DNA of 64,000 bases from Henckelia pumila (lineage: Eukaryota > Streptophyta > Magnoliopsida > Lamiales > Gesneriaceae), in contig NC_133123.1 of assembly GCF_033568475.1 (NCBI RefSeq), positions 137,786,242 through 137,850,241 on the forward strand. The letters run 5' to 3'. A program made the translations under genes and the position numbers. Below, piece by piece: positions 36,102 to 47,708 of the stretch (within the stretch, counting starts at the first letter, position 1; each line of letters starts with the position of its first letter). The notes beneath the pieces were generated by a model, which saw only the letters and a list, made by a program, of their open reading frames with translations, was not told the origin of the DNA and ran no database searches.

Positions 36102-38488
36102 AAGGTCTCAAATAACGAAAGCTAATCATGTTGATGACGGCTAGCCCAGTTAAATGCCAGCTACTATGGTTCAGCTGGTTCGATGAACCTTCGGAGTACA
36201 CAGGATTTACAATATGAGTTACGTCCCAAAAGTGAATGGAGCACAAGATTATGTTGATCGTTGATTATATGTGCAGCTACTTTGCTATCATTTTTGCCTC
36301 AACTTGGCAATTTAAAAGTTCTTTGGTAGCCTGATTAGGATGTTGGAAGCTGATTGGTACAGTTTTTTCTCCTTCCAATTAACATAACCCCCCTTCGATA
36401 GTGTATTTGAATATTGGAATCTTACATTGGAAAATAGTCACAGAAGATTACATTAGTTTTCCAAAGGAAAAAAAAAAAAGGAAAAGAAAGAAGAACACGT
36501 TGATTTTCTTTTTTAACATGATTATTTTTGTGGTTGTCTGATCAAAGTAAATTCACTTTCACAATTGCATTTCTTCTATTTTGCCACGCCCACGCAAAAT
36601 CCCAATTAAAGAATCGAGAAGCTTTCATGCTTTTGATCTTGTTCTCCATTGTTTGGATTAACTTGCGTTTTAACCTTACATTTCTTATATAACTATTGAT
36701 AACACATCTGCTGAACGTTATGCTGACATTTTTATAAGGTGTAAGTAAGATCTTATTTATACATATACTGTCTCGTTATACATTTAAAGGCTGACAAGAC
36801 ACAATTGCCCAAAATGTCCGGACAAAAAATATAGCAAAGAAAAACATTTACAAGGACAGGAAAATATGACTCAATGCAAAGATTTAAGGTTTGTGAACAG
36901 AATAATATTATAGTATACATACAATAAATAATAATATTTGTTTTTTGTTGGGAAAATAATTGAGACAATTATTATTATTATTATTATTATTATTGAAAGG
37001 ATCAAGGGAAGCTGCGGTGGAACGCTAAATCGTCCATTATTCAATGATATGATGCATCAAAGTTTGCGATGTGGAATCTTTGCATTTGTCTCTTTCTTTG
37101 ATTAGACCCATACCATACCCGTGAAAAATCAAATTAATCGGAATCGGACGCTGCGGAACGGGGACCTTATTTTATTTTATTTTTTTAAAAAACGGGGACC
37201 CTATTTCTATCCACCTCTATCCAAAACATTCTAGATTTGTTTAGTAGGAGAAATCAATATTTTAAAAATATTTTTTCAAAAATATAAATTTCTTGAAAAA
37301 TATATTGTTTCGTTATAAACACATTGCAAAAAGAAAAAAAAAAACACTTAGTATTATTATCTCAATGCTATTAAAATTAAAAATAGCATATCCTACACTT
37401 TATTATTTTTTATAAATTTTAAAACACAAACTCTTGTAAGACGATTTCACACGTAAATTTTATGAGACTGGTCTCATAATTGGATCCTCGTGATATTGTA
37501 TTAATTTTGAAGTCAAATTATAGCTTTTTATTGTAAAAAAATTATGAGTGATTTTGATCCGTCTACCAACTCATTTTAAAATATAGATAAATATAGAAAG
37601 ATATTTTACAAATTTGAAAATTGGAAAAATGGAATATGGCAGTACTACTAATAGGTTGGTTATAAATCATTAAATTAGATTTCTATGGTATTTTTATTAT
37701 ATTAAAATAGATTATTTTCTTCCGTTTGTTTAAAATGACTAAAATATTATATTTAAGAGTATGATCTTAATAATATAACAATTATTGCTTCAATGTGATG
37801 CATATTGTGATGCATTTAATTTAATTTAATTGCATACACTTGATATTCACGATTCACCAACTTATGCTTCGAGTGAGTTGATTGTTAATTTGTTATTGCC
37901 TTAGTCAACAATCATTTGTTCCATGCTTAAAATCTTGTGCGATAACATAAGGTCGAGCATTAAAAATTTGACCAAGTGATTAATTTATGTTATTATTATT
38001 ATTATAACATATAAAATTAATTAATTAATCTACTCGTCAACAACAAACACCACATAATTCATATCCGACACATGGGTTCCAATATTTCTTTCTAATTCGA
38101 AAAAAAAATATTGACTTTTAAAGGAGCCGAATTTCAAAATTGCCTACTGTTTTTTAGGTCTACAGCCAAAATATATGGATATTTAAATTCAACTTTTTCC
38201 CCCGAAATTTGAAACATACTATTTATAATTTCACAATATATTTCGTCATCTTCCTTAAAATTTTGAAAATCTGTCTCACAATATTACTAATAATAAAAAA
38301 AAAAGGCAGATATTCACGTGGAGCCATTTATTAAAGTACAATAATACTACTCTGATTATATGTAGCATTTAAAAACATGAACTTTTCATCACACCCCCAC
38401 CACCTCCTCCCCTGTGATAGCCTTAAACATTGTGCCCATGCATTGATTCATAGTTGAAGAAATCTCAAAGATTAGAGCAGATAACAAA
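36102..38488. other. intergenic region between the ATAD5-like gene and the USP gene
   Basis: Probable 3' UTR of the ATAD5-like gene, then AT-rich DNA with a (TTA)n run near 36968-36993. The last few hundred bases are the 5' flank of the USP gene. No further gene is supported. Confidence 0.5.
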
Positions 38489-39651
38489 ATGCCAAGTTCA
38501 GATTCATTTCTACGGCAGCTAAGTAGCAAAGAAGGATATTGGAAGTCAAGTTCCAAGAGATGGGGCGGGGTGGGGTACTGTGGGGGTAATGTGTATGAAA
38601 ATGGGATGTTTCTTATGAAGAAAAGAGTGATGGTTTTGGTGGATCAATCTTCAAATTCGAAGCACGCAATGATGTGGGCTCTTACTCATGTTGCCAATAA
38701 GGGAGATATACTCACTCTGCTCCACATTCTCCCTTCTTCTTCTTCTTCGTCTCCTAATTCTCTTGCTCCCACACTTGCCTCACTCTGTAAAGCGTCTAAG
38801 CCCGAGGTTAGTATACAAACTTATGATCTATGTGGTGAAATGTCTGCTGGAAGTGTGTAGTTTACCGTGGGATTTGGAAGATTTTAGCTTTACCATTATC
38901 ACTGAATCGATGTTAAGTCAAGGTTTTATGTTTGTTTGCTATGTTGCAAGTTTCCAGGGAGAGAATTAGATGCGTTCTGTGTACCTTTTTTGGGGGGTTT
39001 GTGTAGATTTTGCAGTACTTTGTTTTTTTTTACTTTTCTTGGGTGGTGGATTTTAGCACTTTCTTGTTCTTATTAAGGGAGATCTGCAGCTATTATGTTT
39101 ACTTCAATGTTTTGGGCACTTTATTATCATTTGCGCCCATCATTCTTTCCAGTCAAAAAGAGAAGAAAGTTATTGTCACAAATATTTGTTTTCTATTTTC
39201 TTTAACAGAATATGGAGGTGGGGGGTTTTTTTTTTTAAAAAAAATAATGTTCTTTTTGTTTTATGGGATTTGGTGTGATAAGGTCGAAGTAGAAGTGCTG
39301 GTAATGGAAGGACCAAAGATGGCTACTGTGAAGAGCCAGGTGAAGAAGCTTGAAGTTTCTGTTCTGGTTTTAGGACAGAAGAAGCTCTCCCCATTTCTCC
39401 AATGGTTAGCTCATTGTAGCTACTTCAATTTCTTGTACATGAAATATTGTTTGGTTTTATATGTATTAATTCTTATTAGTGTTGTCTGGAATTTGGGCAG
39501 CCTTTGTTTGAAAAGCGGGACAGAGGAATTTGTGGAGCAATGCATCAATAAGATGGAGTGCTTGACAATTGGAGTTCAAAAGCAGAGCAAAGGAGTGAGT
39601 GGGTATCTTATCAGCACCAGATGGCACAAGAACTTCTGGCTCTTGGCTTAG
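38489..39651 (+). CDS. universal stress protein (USP) family protein
   Basis: Small alpha/beta nucleotide-binding-fold protein; plant USPs are linked to stress responses, but this member's role is unknown. Three exons: 38489-38806, 39283-39404 and 39501-39651, giving 196 aa in frame. An N-terminal extension of about 44 residues, rich in Gly and Ser (KRWGGVGYCGGNVYENG), precedes the domain start KKRVMVLVDQSSNSKHAMMWALTH. That start has the beta1 strand, the DxS motif and helix 1, followed by GDILTLLHILPSSSSS. Exon 2 has VEVEVLVMEGPKMATV and VSVLVLGQKKLSPF. The usual ATP-binding G-2x-G-9x-G(S/T) motif is not evident, so it may belong to the non-ATP-binding type. The ATG follows AACAAA and is the first in frame. 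Confidence 0.8.
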
Positions 39652-41300
39652 ATATTAATAATGGTTTGTAGAGTTTTTCCAATTATATATATGTATTCAA
39701 TTTCATAAAACTTAGTCTCTACTTTCACCTTAACTATTATTTATACAAGTTCTATGTATATATGGTTGGTTGGTTATATTTCTTGGTAGTTGGTAGGTTA
39801 AGTAAGATTGTTTTGGGTTGTTTTCGCTTTTCGATAGTGAGATGCGCTGTTTGGTAAGCATTGCATAAATTTCTTCTCCAATTATATGTGGAAGTGAGCG
39901 AAAACTAAACAGGGGACAAGGCTTGTGCGACAAGCCGCGGCCGATTCTAGCACCATCTCCCGAAAGGAATGAAACTAAGGGACGGCGACCATAGAGCACG
40001 GGGATAATTTCATCAGCATTATCTAAATGATGTATAAAGATGAATATTTGAAAAATCTCAATCTTAAAATCTGCATTGAGACAATGCGTGCCTGGACATA
40101 TAAGATGTCACTTACCGCTTCGGGGCTCAAAGGCAGAGTCCGTAGGACGAACTCCCCATTAGGTCAGAGCTAACCCTTCCCTATGATCCAGGACATGCTC
40201 ATTTACTCCGTTCGCTCTCGTTCACTTCCACTTCACGTGTTCAATGTTGCATCTACCGAGTTTTCACTTAGCTTGACGTTTTCCAGAATGTATATTTCCC
40301 CAGATGACTATAAAATTTTGTTAAGAAAAGTGCTTAATAACTTTTTTTAAGCATTTACAAACGTTAGTTAAACTGATTTTCTATCGTCGTTAGTATTTCA
40401 TTATTCAATTTCGAAAAATCATGATACAATAACAATCTACTCACAATATAGATATAATTATATTACTTCAAAATTCCTAGATCCGATTTTTTTAAATTCA
40501 TTTAAAATTTTAATAAACTTGGAATGTACTTATCGAGTTGAAAAACAAATTTCAACTTTGGCAGAAAGAATCGTCCATTTCTTGCAACGAGGCTGTTTAA
40601 TTTGTAAATGGGTTTTGCCATACATAGCTCCTCAGGCTCGAAATGAGACCAAGATAGACAAGGCCCAAACATTTGGCAAGGACATGTATGGTGTAGATTT
40701 TGTGGGCTTTCCTAATCCAATACCAAATGGATTAGAATTTTGCCCTAATTTGGGCCTTGTGTAAATATCACAAGGCCTAATTACAAGGGCGCGTATGGTG
40801 TAGATCTAGGCTTGATCCAACGCCAATCATTTTGAAATGGATTAGAATTCTGCCCTAATTTGGTTCTCGTGAAAATATTAAAATAATTACCCTTTTCGTT
40901 CACTTGGATGTTGAAAAAACGATAAAATCCTAAATTATGTGCCTTGTTTTCCAAAACTTAAAAAGTTTTGTTTCTTAATAATATTACATTCTTGGATTTT
41001 CTCTATTGATAAAGAGAGGAAAACTAGCCTACATGAATCCAACCAAAAATTTTTAGAACTTATTTAGTGAGTTTCAAAATTTAACGGATTAGTATAAAAA
41101 ATAAGTTTTAATTTTTTTTGAAAAAGATTATCCACTTGATTTCAATCAGTGTTATTTTCACTAATTTTGATTTTTGGAGCAATGAATGTTTTTATTGAAA
41201 AGGGAAACTACATTTTATTTTTTAAAAAAAAGGGGCAATACAAAGAGATCAATATTGTATATTAAATAATAAGGAAATGACGAAGATCACACTAGTATTA

Positions 41301-41690
41301 GGGTCCGTTTGAAGTTTGAGATAAGATAAATAATATAAAGATAAGTAATATATTGTAATAAAAAATAAATAAGAAATGATAGTTAATATAAAATTTGATT
41401 TGATTGATAGATTATGGTTTGTTTGATTTGATTGATTATATATTATATGAAAATAGTAAATAACTATTTTATCCTTGTAATAATTAATAAAAATATAAAT
41501 AGTATTATTTATAAAGGGTAATATAGTAATTTAAATTCAATGATTTGATTGATGTAAGATAAATAATTTATGATTTGATTGATGTGAGATAAATAATTGA
41601 AAGATGGATAAATAATATGACCAAAAAAAAACATGAGATAGATAAAATAATTTATAGGCAGACTAATAATCTACCACTTCAAACACACTC
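41301..41690. mobile_element. probable MITE with GTTTGAAG termini
   Basis: Left end GGGTCCGTTTGAAGTTTGAG and right end CCACTTCAAACACACTC are imperfect inverted repeats. Between them is AT-rich sequence with repeated GATAAATAAT and GATTTGATTGAT phrases. The flanking trinucleotides (TTA, TAA) do not match exactly, so assignment to Tourist-type MITEs is tentative. Confidence 0.5.
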
Positions 41691-42589
41691 TAAGTATTAC
41701 CGTATATTTAGGAATTTCGAAAATTATTATCTACTTTTTTCAGGTAAGTGGACTCCTCAAAATGAAAAGACCTTCGCATTTTTCATTCCTTTTGACATAT
41801 TCCACACTCTTTAATTTCTTTACGCAAAATATAAACTCTTACCAATAAAAATATGTAACACGCCAACACTTTATATCATTATTAGTGTTTCTTGCTTGTA
41901 CAGTTAGGATAATTATTTAACATGATAATTTTTGTTATTTTCAAATTAATGAATTTCAACACTATATTTTTTTATTTATTAAGAGTGATATAACAAGTAA
42001 AATTTAGAAGTATAGATATGAATTAAAAAATACTTAAATAATTTAAAAAAATTTGAAAGTGGATAATGCACCAACAAATCAAAATTAAGTGTCTAATGAG
42101 ATGCTTTATAAACAGATTCGTTCAAAAAATATTGATAATTACTAGTCAAATGCTCATTGTATAAAATGTGTATTTTAGTCGGTTAATTATATCCCTGCTA
42201 CTTGAAAGACTAACTAATTTGATGTGATTTGGTTACATCAAATTTAAACCATGCATGCACGTTTAAAACTCGATCTACCAATTAATTTGGCTATCAATTG
42301 ACCTTACAAAAAACCTAACCCAAAAAAGAAAAAAAAAAAAAAAAAAAAAAGGACAAAAGGAGAAAACCCTTCTCATCTCCTCCACCTCCTACTGCATCTC
42401 CAACAAATTAAAAAGCCTTATTCACATCACTTCCATGTGATGACAGTCTCAATTTCCACCATACTTGGACGTTATCGGTCGGATTATCTAGCTCCCGCCG
42501 TGAGACCGACCATCGGGTTAATTCTTTCCTGGAGGATGATCGATGGCACATAGAAAAACTCGTCCAAATATAGACACCGAATGGAAAAT

Positions 42590-42778
42590 GTGGGTCTCTA
42601 TTTTAGAGACTGAAATTCTAATATCGATCACTAATTTAAAGGCCGGTTATTGTTATTAGTCTCTCACAATTAGCGACCAAGGATATTGATACGGTCAAAT
42701 CTATCTCTAATCGGTCTCTAATTATAAATAGAGACCACCTAGAGATTGTCTGAGTTTTTTTTTTTTTTTTTTGTAGTG
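42590..42778 (-). mobile_element. CACTA-like transposon end
   Basis: Ends in a long T run followed by TTGTAGTG, which on the minus strand is CACTACAAAAAA, the hallmark terminus of CACTA (En/Spm) elements. Next to it are subterminal repeats of GGTCTCTA / TAGAGACC on both strands, as these elements often have. The opposite terminus was not found, so this is a fragment or a small derivative. Confidence 0.5.
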
Positions 42779-43493
42779 AGTGTTATTAGTCCAAATTCTA
42801 CATTTAATAGCGGATAAATTTCCACGAGCCATTATGTACAATTCTCAGACTATTTACAAAGAATCTAGAGTACTCTTGCACACTATTTATACAATCAAAA
42901 CATTATACGCCCATAATATGATGTCGGTTACTCCTAATCATGAAAAGGACTAATTCCTAATGCATATCGAATTAATTAATTAATTAGTAAACTCCAAAAG
43001 AGAGATGTCAATTTTATGCAGTCAATGACATGGGCTTGGTCCAACCTGTCAAACATGTCCTTCAATGTGAAAGTGGATGGCTATTTAAACACCAACTAAA
43101 TAGTGTACATCTATATAAATTGGTGGGCCTTTCTTTACTCTCAAACCCTTTTACTACTTGAGAAATAAAGCATGGAAGAATAAGAATTTGAATATAGGTA
43201 CTAAAATGTTATTTCTTGAACAAATACTACATATATATGTGGTTAAAAGTGGATTTTTCCTGCCACGCCTCTGATTTTGAAAACAAGGTTAAATTTTCAA
43301 ACTCATATAAAGAATGTGACACACACACACACACACACATATATATATCTTGATTCTTGAAAAATTACATATATAACTTTCTGTTTCTTTTCTTTTCTTT
43401 TTTTTTGGAATTATTTATAAAGGATGATTATAATCTATTCGATTTTGATCTTCTCTAGCTAGATGTCGAATGAGACGTGCACATGATATGAAA

Positions 43494-43534
<41 letters not shown>

Positions 43535-43766
43535 ATATATATATTTGATTCACATGCGTATGCTATTTTTTCTCTTGGTTACTTTGTTTTAGACACCCTA
43601 TATTCCCACTCACCTAGACATGTACACACCCTTTTCAAGCCCTTTATTCTTGCCTCACAGCCAGTACCATATCACATAATGCCTTCAAATTAAAATTAAA
43701 CTCTCTTTTGGTGCTCTCATTTCCATCTAACTAGTTTCTTTTCGACATCCCTTTTTCACCCCCCAC

Positions 43767-43795
43767 AAAAAAAAAAAAAAAAAAAAAAAAAAAGC
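43767..43795 (+). repeat. A-tract in the 5' leader
   Basis: A run of almost 30 A's preceded by ACCCCCCAC, ending about 17 bases before the ATG at 43812. Confidence 0.8.
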
Positions 43796-43811
43796 ACAAG
43801 AAGCGAAAAAA

Positions 43812-45310
43812 ATGAACGATTACTATAGAGATGACAGGATCAAATGCTGCAATCTTCATCCCAAAATGCTGGTAGTAGGAGTTTGTGCCTTGTGCTTGAA
43901 TGAAAGGCTCTTGATTCTAGCTTCCAAACAAGCCCATCTTCACAGAAAAAGTAGTTGTTCGACTGTGGCGCCTAAACGGCCCTCCAAGGCCTTGCCAAAG
44001 ATTTTCGCTCTCGCAAATTTGCTCAATCGTTTGGATATTAAACATCAGAAAACTGAGGTTTTTTGCACTTCATCTACCAGTCAAGAAGGTAAGGTTTTCA
44101 CTTTTTTTTTTGTCCTTTCATTGTTTAATTATTATCATTTTAATTTGCTTTTTTAGAGAAGGAATCAAGAAAAGATTAATCAAGAGAAAAATCAGAAAAG
44201 TGTTTGAATGAAGATTAAAAGATCTTATTGTTTCATAATTAGATCCGTGTGATCGATCTCTAGCTCGTTTCGATCTTTTTACATTACGAAGGCATATATT
44301 ATATATGATACATCGATGAAATTCACTGTGCTGCTGAATTTTTGTTGGGGGATGACGATTTTACATCAATGATTGTAAAGCTTTTAATTAAAAAGTGACA
44401 AATTAAATAGCTTGCATTAGAAATTATTAACGTAATCATATATGTTATAATTATAAACGAACCAACTTTTGAGAGGAATTTATTAATTAATTACTAAACG
44501 AACCTTCACTAGATATATTATAGAGAATATTGGTACGAGAATTGAACGAGATCCAAAGGGACCCCTATTGGTCTTCTCATGTTGTTAAAATTTCTCAGTT
44601 CCTGTTTCCAAATGATACATACATTCTAAAAATGGACACAATGAGGAAAATAATTCACAGACTCTAAAAGTAACTTGCGTATGTGTGACTGAGACAGCTT
44701 ATTATATACATACATACACATATATATATATATATGATGATCATGATCAAATATATATACATTGGCCGGCCGGCTGGATTATAAGTTAATTATAGTCTTC
44801 AGAATTATATATATACATATGAACTTTGACGATATTCCCCTTCGAGCTATTTTTGAAGTTGAGTCAAACTCAAGCCCATAATCTTAACATTAATGATGAT
44901 GCATATATATATGTCGATAATCTGCGATCCCCTTTTGCTCAATAAAATTTACCATATTAAGTAACACATTATGAGATTTTCATGCCTTTGCTTTGGACTT
45001 GGGTGAGACAGACTCCTTCATATCAATCAAGTTTGAAGAAAATGGTGTCGCTTCGTGGGACAATAATGGCAAAAACTCTAAAGTGCCCTTGAATGATACT
45101 AACATGCACAAGGACAAGGAGATCAAGAGTGTGGTAGAGCATGTGAAGCCACGCACGACGCTGAGGTGGCGAAGGCGGATTGGCCATCTCTTCCAAGTCC
45201 TCAGGTGGAAGAGGTTTAGCAAAGGTAATATGTGCCATGTGGGCACAAAGCTTGAAGGAGCAAAGGTTAAATATGGGTGGATAAGGACTCTCACAAAGAG
45301 GAGGACTTGA
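43812..45310 (+). CDS. conserved plant protein of unknown function with N-terminal CxxH/CxxC motif
   Basis: Two exons, 43812-44088 and 45012-45310, giving 191 aa in frame. The start reads MNDYYRDDRIKCCNLHPKM, then VVGVCALCLNERLLILAS, so C13-x2-H16 and C25-x2-C28 could form a small zinc site (inference). This N-terminal pattern is familiar from short uncharacterised plant proteins and resembles the N-terminus of the OCTOPUS/DUF740 group. The middle has LPKIFALANLLNRLDIKHQK. Exon 2 begins DSFISIKFEENGVASWD and ends in a strongly basic region (RTTLRWRRRIGHLFQVLRWK) that may bind membrane or nucleic acid. The exon 2 acceptor (GAGACAG at 45005-45011) has a weak pyrimidine tract, so that boundary is less certain. 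Function unknown. Confidence 0.7.
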
Positions 45311-47708
45311 AAATATAAATAAATAAAGGATTTGTGTAGAAGGCGACACTTGAGCAGCTTTTCTATCAATGCTCCAAAATTCTACGAGAAGTATTCTTGA
45401 TATGAATTGCAAGTGATTATAGAATCTACGGTATATATATGATTATTGAAATGATATCATAATAATTTGAGGTTGCTTCGTTTTGTTAAATCCCACCAAT
45501 AATGGAGTGTGCTATTATTATTTGTATATATTTGTACCTTTAATTTGTTTCACACAAAAGAATGTCATAATGAGTTCTCGTAAACATATATAATTTAATC
45601 GTCATCGTTATCTAACTTAAATCTAGTTAGAATAGATTATATACACATATTGATCCATATATCTATATTGAATCGACGCCCATCAATTCTATTGTTTATA
45701 TAATCAACTCCCACCAATTATGTGTTCCTAATAATTTGTACATGCACGAGTATATATCGATCGTAAATCAAATAATTGCCACTGTCGTTTTATCCGTAGA
45801 GGGAATGGACAAACAAATATTGTTAGGTGCTCCACTCAAGTGAACATATGTAGTAGTGTAAGGGCCACACGATTTCTGCCATATCTTGTCTAGCTAGCCT
45901 TCAAGAAAAAATTATATTGATTAGTTTTTCAACAAAAGTAAGCTAAAATATGATTATAAAACATGCTTCGTGTCCTTATAAAATTTTGGTGTTTATTCCC
46001 CCAAAATTTGTAATAGTAAAATTTGCCCTTTTTTCCCCACAAGTGCAAATTGTAAAGAATGTGCATAGAACTTAGGTGTCTTTTGTTTAATTATTTAATT
46101 ATAGCATCGAATGGTCTAATATAAAGAAGATATATAGTAGGGTAGTGTGTCCCTTTTGTTAGGTCTAACATATCCATTGCACAATCAATGCTTTAGTGTT
46201 AGGAAATAAAGATCCTTTGAGCAAAATTAATTAAAATGACAACTCAAGTCAACTAAATCTCGGTTGCTTCAGCCGATGACTTGCAATCTGCCACTAAGGT
46301 CTTAAATTTGGGACGATATCTCAAGTTCGAGACTCAATTATAACAGTTTTCTCCAAACTCAAAAAAATCTCGGTTGCTCCATCATAAATTCTATTCTTCT
46401 TCTAGGTTTGATCGGGCCTTTGTCTGCAATTAATTTATTCCTTTTAATTTAAAGCAAAAAATTCCCAACAATTTGCAATTAATTTTCTCGTCAAACCTCA
46501 ATTAACCCAACTTCTAACACTAATTCAATTTTTATTATCATTGTCATAATTATTTAGATGGAATTTATAGAGGACATGAAGAGCGTGACCTTAATTCATT
46601 TAATTTCTCATCCACCAAAAGGGATCAAGAGAGTATGGGGTGCATACCAAAGGTCACCATCGATTCTTTAATTTGATTTCAATTAATTCACTAGTAAATA
46701 AGGAGCTAGCTAGCTAGCGAGCCACTTTTGCAATTTGAAGTCAAAGAAGTCTTTATTAGGCACATTGTTTTGTCACGTTACTTGGGCAACATTGCTTAAA
46801 AGTACATAATAATAACAATCATAATACTAAAAAAGATTTGAAAAAAGACCACAGAGGTGGGGGCAATGTTACAAAGGGTTTCAATATATATCAATCTGTT
46901 AATTTCTCCACTCCTTTTGCGCCCCCACATGCTTTGATTCTCCATACATCTCTTTTTGAATATGGGATTACTGCAAACTTGTCTGTGGTTGCAAATTCGG
47001 TGAAATTCAGACCTTTCCATTTTATTCCAAGAACTGCAAAAAAATATTGGACCAATGTTCATATTACATTCCCAATTACTATTATTTTTTGCTCCGGAGT
47101 CAGCGTCACATCAATCTCATACAAACCTATATATGCATACATACATGGCAAGTATCTAACTTTGTATGAAATATATGTATATATGATTATAGAGTTTTGC
47201 ATTACTTCAATCAAATTCTTGAATAAAATTTTAGGGTTTGCAATATTATTTCAATTAATTAATTTATTGAACGTGTCTCAGATTTAAGGGGCCAATCCGT
47301 TTTTCTACTACGTTTCGTTCGAATGACATGATTAATTGATTATTGAGTGATGATTTGTAAATTGGAATGATAAAGATATGATAAATAAAGATTTATAATT
47401 TATGTTGAAAATATTGTTGTGTAATTGGTTTGATTTTTAAGAGTAGGAATAGGTAATGGTTTCTTTTAATTCTTTTTTTTTTTTTTGTTTGCCAAAAACA
47501 CTCCTTGATATTTTTATTTATTTATTTTTACATCTCTGCAATCGTTTAAAGCAAAACCTAGTCGAAAAAAAAAACATGAAAAGACTGCATTGATCTACAC
47601 ATTGTGGTCCGAATCTCGAGATCTTGAGTATTACGGGTCAATCCGACATACATATAAACAATTCAAATTGGAGTGTGAGAATTTTGTTCAAAATCGCGAG
47701 AATATATA
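45311..47708. other. intergenic region left of the gypsy element
   Basis: AT-rich DNA with no recognised gene. Around 47290-47520 there is a stretch resembling the left part of the Tourist-like MITE at 23385 (TGATAAAGATATGATAAATAA..., GGTTTGATTTTTAAG), without a clear second end. Open frames at 46796-47287 are not recognisable proteins. Confidence 0.45.

Larger units (their letters stand above)
39652..43811. other. long intergenic region
   Basis: No confident gene. It contains an unexplained GC-richer patch (39885-40265), a diverged direct repeat near 40680-40865 (TATGGTGTAGAT...AATGGATTAGAATT(T/C)TGCCCTAATTT), a possible MITE (41301-41690), a CACTA-like end (about 42590-42778), a (CA)n run near 43321-43340 and a (TA)n run near 43496-43530. 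A TATATAAA sequence at about 43111 could belong to the next gene's promoter. Confidence 0.5.

Noticed and set aside
39900-40000. tRNA-like gene in the GC-richer island
   Set aside because: No proper A box or GGTTCGA-type B box and no cloverleaf could be drawn.
46848-46936. Possible microRNA hairpin (GTGGGGGC / GCCCCCAC arms; minus strand TGGAGAATCAAAGCATGTGG slightly like miR164)
   Set aside because: Only about 8 bp pair well, with a large asymmetric internal loop, and the resemblance to miR164 is 15 of 21 at best without a matching star arm.
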